Assembly: GCA_016256075.1 (NCBI GenBank)
Contig: SDVU01000408.1
Coordinates: forward strand, 1-13,738
Direction: 5' to 3'
DNA: 13,738 nucleotides
Source of the DNA: Dictyocoela muelleri
Taxonomy: Eukaryota > Microsporidia
Shown piece after piece: positions 1 to 7,759 of this stretch. The position numbers were made by a program, and so were the translations under genes. Under the pieces are notes generated by a model that was not told the DNA's origin, made no database searches, and saw only the letters and a program-made list of their open reading frames with translations. Every line of letters begins with the position of its first letter. The stretch's first letter is position 1.

Positions 1-200
1 CCCTTCTGCTTCATTGTCATATTAGACCAAGTCTTAATCAGCTATACCACACTGGAACAACTGTATATTACTACTATTTTATTATAGTTATGATCGCTTT
101 ATGTCATTCCCTCATTATTTATTAAAGAGTGACTTTAAAATAATTCAAACCGCGATACTTAAATTTACATTGAAGAGTGTTAACCACTGAGCTATCTGGC
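1..200 (-). mobile_element. tRNA-headed SINE-like repeat, copy 1 (cut by window edge)
   Basis: This matches about 5012-5210 of copy 3 at roughly nine bases in ten, by eye. Read on the minus strand it starts at about 200 with GGCCAGA, then a pol III A-box-like TAGCTCAGTGGTTA, as in the D-arm of a tRNA. The B-box position (141-151) has decayed to GGTTTGAATTA. The 3' part of the element lies left of the window. The body has no reading frame. Family assignment to a tRNA-derived SINE rests on the A/B-box layout seen best in copy 3. Confidence 0.7.
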
Positions 201-217
201 CAAAGATAAAAACTCAA

Positions 218-284
218 TTAAATTTTGCTAAACAAAATGACTAAATACATATTAAAATTAAAATAATAGAAAATGCAGAAATTG
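218..284 (+). repeat. dispersed AT-rich repeat, copy 1
   Basis: This shares the core AAATACATATTAAAATT and its flanks with 1138-1200 in the same orientation, with a few substitutions and small indels over about 65 bases. The low complexity limits confidence. The long shared string including the ACAT interruption argues against pure chance. Confidence 0.4.
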
Positions 285-1137
285 GTTAGCCGGCTGTTTC
301 GTTCTTTGGGGCGAAACTGTGGTTTTTTTTTAATATTTTTAATAAGTAATTAATAAATATAATTTTTTATCTTATTTAAAGAGTAAAATAATTACCAATT
401 AAAAATTTACTAAAATGTTTTTATCTCGAATGAAAATAAAAGTTTTTATAATTATTTATGTTTTTTATTTATTAATTTATTTGTAAGTTTGACTTTTTTT
501 ATAAAATAAATGTTTTTAAATTTTTTTATAACAACATCATCAATATTCAAATATTATAAAATACACTTATAAGTTTATAAATATTCACTAAACTAACAGA
601 TATAATCCGATAACCTCATAAAAACAACATGGCTTATAAAAACACACACGGACCCTGAAAAATACTTCTTAAGGTGTTTATAAGGCTTGTAATTCTTTGT
701 CTAGATAAATGTTAAACTTAAAAATAAATATATAAATAAAAAAAGATAAATAATTAGAAAAACTTTTAATTATCATGCCGGAGGTGGGTTTTATCCAGTT
801 CATCGGTGTTAAGGTGGAAATTAGAATAAGAATTTCTTATAAAACGCGTATTTATTTTATAAATCTTTCTTATATATTTAAACATTAAAAATGTAATTCT
901 AAACCTCAAATAAATTACCTTCATCTCACCTAAACTCTCATCGGAAACAACTCTTATCACAATATTTTGTTTCAGATGGCATAACTTTCAATTCCAAATA
1001 TCTGTAAACATATCAATATGTTCGAAACTGTCACTAAACATAATAGTAAATTAAAGCCTTAGTAATCATTTTTACTCCTTAAAATATAAAAAAAATATTT
1101 TATTAATATTTTTATTAAAAATATTAAAAAATAATAA

Positions 1138-1200
1138 ATTAAATTTACTAAATTAAAATGAACAAATACATATTAAAATTTAACTAATAATAAAAATTAG
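1138..1200 (+). repeat. dispersed AT-rich repeat, copy 2
   Basis: Partner of 218-284. Both begin with TTAAATTT, pass through a CTAAA..AAAATGA segment and share AAATACATATTAAAATT. The family is unknown. Confidence 0.4.
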
Positions 1201-1443
1201 CAATCATCAGTTAATTAACATCCTGAATAAGAATAATTATAAAAAAATAAAGGATGTTTTAACATTATATGTTTCATATTATTTCATAAAAATCAAGATA
1301 TTTTCACGAGTTGTTTTTTTCAATTAATATTCAATTTTATTTTTAATATATTTTTATTTGTACAACTAGGTGGTGTTCCCTATTATTTAGATTTTTGAAA
1401 TGTTTAAAATTAAGTTATATCGTGAATTTTTACAATGATTTGT

Positions 1444-1526
1444 GTTTGTTTAAAATTGTAAAATGCGATATAAAGCAGTAATTAAATTTAAACAAACTAC
1501 TATTAAGAGTGTTTTATTAACACTCA
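1444..1526. repeat. two adjacent short hairpins
   Basis: GTTTGTTTAAA (1444-1454) is inverted exactly at 1487-1497. Just after it, GAGTGTT (1507-1513) is inverted as AACACTC (1520-1526) around a six-base loop. Two back-to-back stems within 83 bases could be a structured RNA or a worn transposon end. I see no A/B boxes or other support for an RNA gene. Confidence 0.35.
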
Positions 1527-1860
1527 TTGTATAATTTATTTTGTGTGTTATTGTTGTAATTTATAATAACTTAATAAAACAGTTTAGATATTCAATATAT
1601 GACGAGCTTTGTTTTATAAATTTAATATATTTTATAAAAAAAAATATAATACCCTAAAAGAATTCAAAAAATTTGATTCTAATCAGAAAATAACCATCAA
1701 TCTTTAAATTAAGATAAAAATTCTAAAAAAATAACAAATTCACAATTAGTAGTAACAATCAAATAGATATTAGAACAAATAACCAAAACTTAAACGAAAG
1801 AATTTCATCTTAAAAATTTATTTTATACCTATCACAAAATTCACACGAATATTTTCGTTT

Positions 1861-2042
1861 ACAATTATTATTCTTTAAAAATTATATTAAAATATCAAAT
1901 AACATATGTTTACAGTGGTGTTTTCTTATGCATCTTCATTTTGATTTTTTTTTATTTTTCTTTATGCAGGTTAATATGAAAACATGATTGTAAACATATG
2001 TTATTTGATATTTTAATATAATTTATTATTTTGATTGTCTTT
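1861..2042. mobile_element. hairpin element (MITE-like) with 36-bp perfect inverted arms
   Basis: Positions 1879-1914 and 1989-2024 are exact inverted copies, 36 bases each, containing AACATATGTTTACA. Pairing continues inward with mismatches (GTGTTTTCTTAT against its partner near 1975-1985) and weakly outward with small gaps to about 1861 and 2042. The middle is a T-rich loop of about 40 bases. There is no coding capacity. A non-autonomous DNA transposon is the simplest reading; no clean target duplication was found because the flanks are A/T runs. Confidence 0.6.
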
Positions 2043-2491
2043 TACGTGATTTTAATTTGAAATAACAAAATTGTTGTAGATTATAAATGTTGAATACTAA
2101 ATAAAGATTTTTATGAAGATGTATTCTTTTATATTTACAAAAATAATTTAACTTTTTTAATTATATTGATGTGTTAGATTGTTGCTAATTTCCTGAAAAT
2201 TTTGTATACTTTTTGCTGTCAAAGAGTAGAACAGTTCATAATTTAGTTTTATTATTTTTGAAAATAATAATTAACTAATTCAATATTTATTGACTATTAT
2301 AATTTTTTATACTTGCCATGTGTTGTAGGTTTAATTTTTAAATAATTCTATAAAAAAATTTAAAATAAAAGAAATTAGTACTGAGAAACTATAATTACTA
2401 TCATAAATTGATTAATTGAAATAAAAAATATATTTTAGAAATAAATAGTAAAATATTTTCTAAAACATATTTTAATTGACATTTAGATTAT
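2043..2491. other. gene-free AT-rich spacer
   Basis: No frame, RNA gene or clear repeat was seen. The composition is A/T runs with no internal structure beyond that expected at this base content. Confidence 0.5.
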
Positions 2492-2923
2492 GCATATTAC
2501 ATTTTGATTATATCATAATTCTCAACCAGGAGATTTATCTTCAACCCTGTTCTTTAGACCTTTGGTTCTCGTTATTCAAGTAATACGTAACAGTAAGCTG
2601 TTCAGAGACTCTTTTCTATACGTAATTTTTTTCAATAAATGACTCACCTGAATACAGGTAATTTATACATTTTCATGATTTTATTTAGTTTTACTACTTT
2701 TTTTTAAGATAAAAACCTCAATCATCACAACACCTAGGGAAGTTCCCTGATTTTTAAATTTTAGACAATTCGTAATTATTTATACATCACTGAAACCCTT
2801 GTATTAATACTTATTGACCGCCTAATGTCATTAACAATAATTTATTAACGTCACGCCAATAATAATCGAACCAAATACTAAAATGTTACATTTAAGAGTG
2901 TTAACCACTGAACTATCTGGGCC
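2492..2923 (-). mobile_element. tRNA-headed SINE-like repeat, copy 2 (old, diverged)
   Basis: This aligns along its length with copy 3 (4755-5213) in the same orientation. Shared marks are TTTGGTTC near 2560, AATACGT near 2582, ATACAGGTAATT near 2653, ACACCTAGG near 2731, TGACCGC near 2816, and the head AAGAGTGTTAACCACTGA near 2895. It has many more substitutions than copies 1 and 3, and the stretch near 2760-2800 is poorly alignable. On the minus strand the head reads GGCCCAGATAGTTCAG, so the A box has lost a consensus base. It is the oldest of the three copies. Confidence 0.65.
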
Positions 2924-3220
2924 TAATAAGTCCGGTATTATATATTTAATAATTTATCAAAAATAATTAAATAGAATATGTATATCAATCCATTTAAAGC
3001 TTAGTAGTAATGTGTAAATTTTAATTTCAAAGACAAATATTTGTAAAGATTAATAAAATGGCAACTCTTCGGGATGAATTTCATATAATAGATTATTTGA
3101 ATATTCTCAATATTGTTTTATCAAAATTTTATGAACAGGTTATTTAAATTTTATGAATAGGCTAACAGATAACCCTGTAATCATTAAAACAATGCAAAAC
3201 CATTTTAAATTATTATTAAA
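2924..3220. other. upstream spacer of the kinase gene
   Basis: No supportable gene. A 29-codon frame starts at an ATG at 3058 and stops at 3147; it has no recognisable motif and could be chance. A short tandem dimer (AAATTTTATGAACAGG and AAATTTTATGAATAGG, 23-base period) lies at about 3124-3165. Confidence 0.4.
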
Positions 3221-3330
3221 TCATTATTAAAAACATAAAATAAAATTTTCTGCTCCTTAATAAAAATCATTATTAAAAACATAAAATAAAATTTTTAAAT
3301 CCTTAATAAAAATCATTATTAAGAATAAAA
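3221..3330 (+). repeat. 46-bp tandem repeat directly upstream of the kinase
   Basis: TCATTATTAAAAACATAAAA recurs at 3221 and 3267, and again with changes at 3313, an exact 46-base spacing with about 2.4 units. CCTTAATAAAAA precedes the second and third copies. The last unit ends eight bases before the kinase ATG, so any core promoter of this gene must lie in or overlap the repeat. Copy number may vary between isolates. Confidence 0.8.
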
Positions 3331-3333
3331 AAA

Positions 3334-3341
3334 TACCCATG
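3334..3341 (+). promoter_or_regulatory. CCC start-proximal motif
   Basis: The bases TACCC abut the ATG at 3339 in an otherwise nearly C-free A/T leader. C- or G-triplets just upstream of start codons are a known microsporidian gene signal with very short 5' leaders. This supports choosing this ATG and supports a microsporidian source. It is a short motif and could be chance. Confidence 0.5.
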
Positions 3342-4562
3342 TCTGATAGTCACGAAGAAGGTGAAATAAAATTATACGATGAACTAAAAAACATAAAACA
3401 AAAAATCGACTACAAAATACTTCATAAAATCGGAGAAGGAACATTTGGTGAAGTTTTCTTTGGTAGGTACAAAGATCAAAAATATGCACTAAAGCGTATA
3501 CCATACAATAAAGATAACAATGAAAATAAAGGTATACCTTTACCAGTTATCAGAGAAATTAAAATTCTAAAAAGGCTTAAAAATAAGAATATTATTAGAC
3601 TTTATGAAGTTCAAAGAGAAAAATTTTGCCTATTTATGGTTTTTGAATATATGAACAGCGACTTACATAGAACTATTCAAAGAATTAATCTCAGTCTTGA
3701 TGAAATTAAAAATGTTATGAAGCAGATTTTAAAAGGTGTGGATTATCTTCATAAATTAGGAATTGTCCATCGTGATATGAAAAGTTCAAATATACTGATA
3801 GATGAGCATACCTTAGATGTCAAGATTGCAGATTTTGGATTGGCTAGATATTTAGACGATCCAAATAAATCGAAAGAATCTGTCCGATTTGAAAATGTTT
3901 TAAAAAACTGTAACGGGTATGATAATTCAGAATATGAACAGTGCATTTCAAATGATAAAAAGTATATTATCAATGATATTACACCTGATGATACCCATAA
4001 TTTATTAATCTCATCTGTTGAAAAAAATAGTTATGATGGTACCAAAATAATTTCATCTAAATATCAAAAAAATGATAATTCGGAGGATTCTGAAAATAAG
4101 ATAAATAAAGCCGCTCGATATACTGCAGGGCTCGTAACCTTATGGTATAGACCCCCTGAAATGCTTTTTGGTGGAGAATTTTATGATGAGAAAATAGATA
4201 TCTGGGGCGTGGGGTGTATCTTTGGAGAGATTCTTTTAGGATATCCAATGTTCAGAGGTGCAGATGAACATGATCAATTGTTAAAAATAATAAATTTATG
4301 TGGAACAATTAACGAAAGAACTCTTCCGGGTGTTTCTAACCATCCTGACTATAAAAAATACAACCTACCCCAAGCACCAAATAGGATTTCATATATTTTT
4401 TGCAATTTCGATCAAATTGCTGTTGATTTGTTGAGTAAATTGCTTTTTATTGATCCTCAAAAAAGAATTTCTGCTAGTGATGCTCTTAATCATAAGTTTG
4501 TGGGTGAGTTGAAATTAAAGAGGCGGCTGAGTGATAGTTACAAAAGCAAAAGAGTTTTTTAA
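3339..4562 (+). CDS. CDK9/CTK1-like cyclin-dependent protein kinase with activation-loop insertion
   Basis: This is an intact 407-residue serine/threonine kinase, intron-less. Visible parts: glycine loop G32-E-G-T-F-G37; ATP lysine K52 in YALKRI; C-helix IPLPVIRE with E73, the PITAIRE/PSTAIRE-type cyclin-contact helix; catalytic loop HRDMKSSN with D146 and N151; DFG at 165-167; TLWYRPPE at 267-274 after the T-loop pair Y261-T262; DIWGVGC with D287; and the C-lobe arginine R376. HRDMKSSN and YT..LVTLWYRPPE fit transcriptional CDKs (CDK9, CTK1/CDK12), which phosphorylate the RNA polymerase II C-terminal tail with a cyclin partner, better than CDK1. The order CDK9 versus CTK1 is not settled by eye. 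DFG to the T-loop Thr spans 98 residues against about 17-20 in relatives. The extra block, about 175-258, is rich in Asn, Asp, Lys and Ser. The start is supported by CCC immediately upstream. Codon use is A/T-biased like its surroundings. Confidence 0.93.
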   Translation: MSDSHEEGEIKLYDELKNIKQKIDYKILHKIGEGTFGEVFFGRYKDQKYALKRIPYNKDNNENKGIPLPVIREIKILKRLKNKNIIRLYEVQREKFCLFMVFEYMNSDLHRTIQRINLSLDEIKNVMKQILKGVDYLHKLGIVHRDMKSSNILIDEHTLDVKIADFGLARYLDDPNKSKESVRFENVLKNCNGYDNSEYEQCISNDKKYIINDITPDDTHNLLISSVEKNSYDGTKIISSKYQKNDNSEDSENKINKAARYTAGLVTLWYRPPEMLFGGEFYDEKIDIWGVGCIFGEILLGYPMFRGADEHDQLLKIINLCGTINERTLPGVSNHPDYKKYNLPQAPNRISYIFCNFDQIAVDLLSKLLFIDPQKRISASDALNHKFVGELKLKRRLSDSYKSKRVF

Positions 4563-4743
4563 AATTAATTTAAATAATTCTAAAATTTTAAAATGAATTC
4601 TGATAATTTTAATTATTTTAAATATTGAAATTATTTTAATTTAGACTTAATTTTGTTTTAAATAATTCTGATTTTTGTTATCATTTTAATATTTTAACGA
4701 TAAATTTTATCAAGAATTTAAAGTTTATCAACAAATTTATTTT

Positions 4744-4754
4744 AAAATTTTAAT
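4744..4754 (+). repeat. candidate target-site duplication, left
   Basis: AAAATTTTAAT is repeated exactly at 5214-5224. The two copies bracket SINE copy 3: this one sits beside the short (AT)n tail, the other beside the tRNA-like head. The low complexity of the string means chance cannot be excluded. Confidence 0.5.
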
Positions 4755-5213
4755 ATATATATCACATGCTGACAACATCCATAGCTGCCAACCCGGAGAG
4801 TTGTCTCCAACCATAGTCTTCAGACTTTGGTTCCTGGTGTTCCAATAATACGTCACTTCCTAAGCTACCCAGAAGCCCAGATGTATACGCGATTTTCGTT
4901 TTATCTATGACTCAATAAGATACAGGTAATTAGTGGCTTTTTCATAAATTTTTATTTTGCACTACTTTTTGCGAGATGCGTCACCTCACTCATCCCCACA
5001 CCTAGGAGAGTCCCTTCTGCTTCATTGTATTATTAGACCAAGTTTAATCAGCTATACCACACTGGAACAACTGTATATTATACTATAATTATAAAGTTAT
5101 GACCGCTTAATGCCATTCCCTCATTATTTATAAAAGAGTGACGTCAGCGGGATTCGAACCACGATACTTAAATATTACATTCAAGAGTGTTAACTACTGA
5201 GCTATCTGGCTAC
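4755..5213 (-). mobile_element. tRNA-headed SINE-like repeat, copy 3 (best preserved, about 459 bp)
   Basis: Read on the minus strand from 5213, it opens with a tRNA-like head. The A box TAGCTCAGTAGTTA is at 5204-5191 and a perfect B box GGTTCGAATCC is at 5160-5150. Acceptor-stem ends do not pair and the T-stem is broken, so it is not a working tRNA gene, but both internal pol III promoter boxes are intact. The body of about 380 bases is unrelated to any tRNA and has no open frame. It includes a second, weaker A-box-like GTAGCTTAGGAAG near 4868-4856. The element ends in a short AT tail (4755-4762). An 11-base direct repeat flanks it. Together these are the hallmarks of a tRNA-derived SINE moved by retrotransposition; the partner LINE is not in view. 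Confidence 0.75.
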
Positions 5214-5224
5214 AAAATTTTAAT
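5214..5224 (+). repeat. candidate target-site duplication, right
   Basis: Exact copy of 4744-4754, beginning right after the presumed head end of SINE copy 3. Confidence 0.5.
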
Positions 5225-5301
5225 GAGAAATTAATATTGATAAACCCTACAACATAAAATATAAAGACAGGGTGAAATTTTGAGTTGAAAAAATACAACT
5301 A

Positions 5302-5713
5302 CAGTATTTTCCCGAATTGTCAAAACCCGGTGTCATGTCCAGCAAGAATCCCTGACATTAAAATAAATTGCTTGAGATATAAATCCACTTGCTATTAATC
5401 ATTCTTCACAAAATAAAATCATCTTTATTAGTAAATCAAAAAACTTCATAAATGGAAATTTATCCGAAATTAATCTATCACAAAAGGCTTATAATGAAAT
5501 TGAAGATAAATAATCATGTTCCCGGATGAAAGAAAATTTAGACAAAATAAAGATCCCCGCGAAAATAGAAAAAAACCACACAGGCAGAATAGTTGCATGC
5601 ACCACAAAAATATTAATAAGAATCATTACCTTAATTTTACCTTATTTAAAGACAGTCCACCCCGATGACATGTCACCCGGATTTCAAAAATCGCGGCAAA
5701 TTTGAGAAAATGG
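5302..5713. mobile_element. TA-flanked inverted-repeat fragment related to the adjacent pogo-like element
   Basis: The left end TA|CAGTATTTTC.. (5300-5340) and the right end (5664-5715, minus strand TA|CCATTTTCTC..) align as imperfect inverted repeats. Both reach an inner CCGG(G)TG.CATGTC block (5326-5339 against 5665-5681). The right arm AATCGCGG.AAATTTGAGAAAATGG recurs at 5961-5984, beside the pogo-like remnant, and what follows both copies is also alignable for about 130 bases. So this may be the end of a second copy of the same transposon rather than a free MITE. Between the arms, a plus-strand frame of about 30 codons ends at 5512; I do not recognise it. Confidence 0.45.
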
Positions 5714-5715
5714 TA

Positions 5716-5870
5716 AATTTGGGGAGGAAAAAACCCTAAAAAATAAAATTTACTAATTGATTGAAAAAATTTAAACCTTAATTTTTCTTTGATTTGCTTC
5801 CCAAGCTCTGATTATACGAGTATGTGACCTTAAAAATTCTTAGTCAAGAATTGGATTTTATATTTGTTTT
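5716..5870 (-). pseudogene. fragment duplicating the 3' end of the pogo-like transposase
   Basis: This aligns at DNA level with about 5985-6135. Shared blocks are AATTTTTAA followed by a similar 40-base stretch and AGCAAAT on the minus strand, plus the terminal arm noted next to it. It is more worn than its neighbour and has no usable frame. It is a second partial copy of the same transposon, in the same orientation. Confidence 0.4.
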
Positions 5871-5904
5871 CAGCCGTTTTAATTATAAACAATGACTATT
5901 CAAT

Positions 5905-6753
5905 TTTTCTTTCAAAATACGGTCATTTTCCCAAAAATTTGATAAAATCTAGATTTAAAAAATCGCGGAAAATTTGAGAAAATGGCAAATTGGGGTAATA
6001 AAAATTTTAAAAACTCATTTTTGTTAATTTTCTTAAAAAAAATCCCCAACCCTGATTCTGCTGCAATTTGCTTACTACGCTTCAATTTATACAGTTCGAT
6101 TGATTTTAAAAATTCCAGGTCTTCAAATTCCATTTATTCTTTGTCTTTCAAATAAGATTCAATTATATTTAATGATTCTTTAAATTTCTTTTCAGAAGTA
6201 GCGTCATTGCAATTAGAAGGTATTGACCCGTAATCAATACAGGAATTGTTATAGTTTTACCCTCCATAATCTTCTTTATTAAAAAAATTTTTTTTCTAAT
6301 TCCTCAAAGAATACACTATTTTCAGAATACCCAATTTTGTCAAAATTGTTGGTTTATAGGAACAGCTATTCTTATTTTTGCTATAATTTCATCATATAAA
6401 AGCAAACTCATAGTAGTTTCGAAAGATATTTCATGGCCTTCCACTGCTTCTTACTTTGTTCTGAAAATAAATGTTTAAAGGAACCGTTAAAGTGGATTTA
6501 TTTATTTTCTCCTATTCTAAATAATGAAAATAACTGTGTCTTTCAAACTAATTTTTTTATATGATTTATAAGAACTTTCACCTTATTCTACTAAATCAGA
6601 AAAAATTTAGTTTCAATTGATTAAAACGGGATTTAAATGCAGCAATAATCACGGTGTCTATTGGCTGAAGAAATGCAGTAGAATTTTTATAAAAAAACAT
6701 AAATTCTATATTAGAGAAAGTAGTGAAATAATGTGCGCCGGACGCTTCAGTAG
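5905..6753 (-). pseudogene. C-terminal half of a pogo/Tigger-type (DDE_1) transposase, decayed
   Basis: Reading the minus strand down from about 6745, one frame gives GAHYFTTFSNIEFMFF followed by STAFLQPIDTVIIAAFKSRF. This is the DDE_1 signature in which the D-N-x-x-x-H block leads to PPNTTS.LQPLDQG.I..FK. Further down come scattered coding patches: VEGHEISFETTMSLLLYDEI near 6440-6380, SVFFEELEKKFF near 6325-6290, EKKFKESLNIIESYL near 6190-6145, and EFEDLEFLKSIELYKLKRSK near 6130-6070. The last two match in style the C-terminal tail of Tigger/Jerky proteins (a short helical segment, an acidic gap, then a Lys-rich end before a final FF). Stops and frame changes separate the patches, for example a stop at 6597-6599 and a frame change at the A/T homopolymer near 6283-6297. 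The N-terminal DNA-binding half and first catalytic Asp are absent. The region to the right is occupied by a foldback element. Confidence 0.7.
5923..5984. repeat. short palindrome at the end of the pogo-like remnant
   Basis: TCATTTTCCCAAAAATTTGA on the left pairs imperfectly with the right-hand AATTTGAGAAAATGGC across a centre at CTAG (5949-5952). This repeats, in compact form, the outer-arm plus inner-arm layout seen at 5302-5713. The transposon's 3' end may therefore be a foldback structure. Confidence 0.4.
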
Positions 6754-7204
6754 CGATAGTCAGAATTCCGCATAGTCAGAATTCCCGATAGTCAGAATTC
6801 CCAATAGTCAGAAGAAAGATTTTTAGATATTTCTTTAAAATTTGCACATCGAATAGGTTTTTTGCGAATTTTTTTCTCCATAAATAATATTTTTTTTACA
6901 TTTTAAAAAGATCTAAAATAAAAAAACGATTTTTATGGTAAGAAAAATTTGCAAAATATCTCTTCCGTGGGGGGAAATTTTAAAGAAAGATCTAAGAATT
7001 TTTTCTGACTATTGGGAATTCTGACTATCGGTAATTCTTACTATCGGAAAGAGACACAAAAAAAATTTAAAAAAATCATTTTTATATGGAGGGAGAATTT
7101 TGTAGAGAATATCTTCGATGAAGATTTTAAAGCAATATCTTTAAATTTCATTTTTTTCTGACTATCGGGAATTCTGACTATCTGGAATTTTGACTATCGG
7201 GAAG
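6754..7204. mobile_element. foldback element built from 16-bp repeats
   Basis: Four units of the type CGATAGTCAGAATTCC stand at exact 16-base steps (6754, 6770, 6786, 6802). Three inverted units stand at 7004, 7020 and 7036, and three more at 7157, 7173 and 7189. Beyond the repeats, the flanking sequence 6810-6900 is inverted at about 6915-7003, so 6754-7051 is a palindrome with about 140-base arms. About 7052-7204 repeats 6900-7051 directly at a 153-base spacing. There is no frame. Its left edge falls exactly where the pogo-like transposase should show its second catalytic Asp, so it inserted into, or replaced, that part. The 5' half of the transposase was not found on the far side. Confidence 0.75.
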
Positions 7205-7497
7205 ACACCTAATAAATATTTAAATTTAAAAGAATTAATTAAAATCAAATTTTAATTAAATTATATCCAAATTTAATATTTTTTAGGAATAAGAATTCCC
7301 AATGTTATAATAATAACATAGTTAAAATATACGAATTATTTTTCCCTCGTTTTTAAAAGATTTAAATGGCTAAATATCAAAATTTTTTTATTTATAAAAG
7401 TAAAATCCCTGGTAGTCATAATTTTTTCAAAAAAAGTCTTAACATATATCTGATCTAGTCTCAAATTTCCCCTCGGAAGAAATTTTACACCAGATCC
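7205..7497. other. spacer with a possible worn fourth foldback arm
   Basis: No gene. The stretch 7407-7485 (GGTAGTCATAATTTTTTC through AAATTTCCCCTCGGAAGAAA) resembles the left arm of the foldback element in orientation and order, with indels. A minus-strand open frame of about 55 codons (7330-7497) overlaps it and shows no known motif. The remainder is A/T runs. Confidence 0.35.
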
Positions 7498-7759
7498 AAA
7501 ATTATACCTTAATATATTAAAAATTATACCTTAATATATTAAAAATTATGCATTAATATATTGAAAATTATGCATTAATATATTAAAAATTACGCATTAA
7601 TATATTAAAAATTATGCATTAATATTTAAAAATTATGCATTAATATTTAAAAATTATGCATTAATATATTAAAAATTATGCATTAATATATTAAAAATTA
7701 CGCATTAATATATTAAAAATTATGCATTAATATATTAAAAATTATGCATTAGTATATTA
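7498..7759. repeat. 22-bp tandem array, left arm of the Tc1/mariner-type element
   Basis: There are twelve units of the type AAAAATTATGCATTAATATATT, ten of 22 bases and two of 21 (the shorter ones ending AATATTT). Early units carry ATACC in place of ATGCA, and two carry ACGCA. The same unit recurs inverted at 12858-13034. The array is broken at a TA (7758-7759) by element A. Confidence 0.9.

Larger units (their letters stand above)
201..1860. other. gene-free AT-rich spacer
   Basis: I see no supportable gene in these 1.66 kb. Most of it is A/T runs. Contents of note are a dispersed repeat pair (218-284 and 1138-1200) and two short hairpins (1444-1497 and 1507-1526). A minus-strand open frame at 766-960 has no recognisable domain. 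The string around 1362-1380 (ACTAGG, then TTCCCT) faintly recalls the SINE body near 5000-5015 and may be a worn fragment, but it is too short to call. Confidence 0.5.

Noticed and set aside
766-960. A 64-residue minus-strand protein
   Set aside because: The string SDESLGEMK faintly recalls the first catalytic block of Merlin transposases, but nothing that should follow it is present, and there is no other support.
3058-3147. A small 29-residue gene upstream of the kinase
   Set aside because: It has no motif, no CCC signal before its ATG and no sign of conservation. Frames of this length are expected by chance.
5140-5213. A functional tRNA gene on the minus strand
   Set aside because: A and B boxes are present, but the acceptor ends do not pair, the T-stem is broken, and the same head recurs twice with an unrelated body attached, so it is a SINE head.
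5912-6133. A separate 73-residue host gene
   Set aside because: Its first half suits the C-terminal tail of the pogo-like transposase, and its second half is the transposon's terminal arm read in frame.
7498-7759. A CRISPR array
   Set aside because: The units abut one another with no unique spacers and the setting is eukaryotic; it is a minisatellite.
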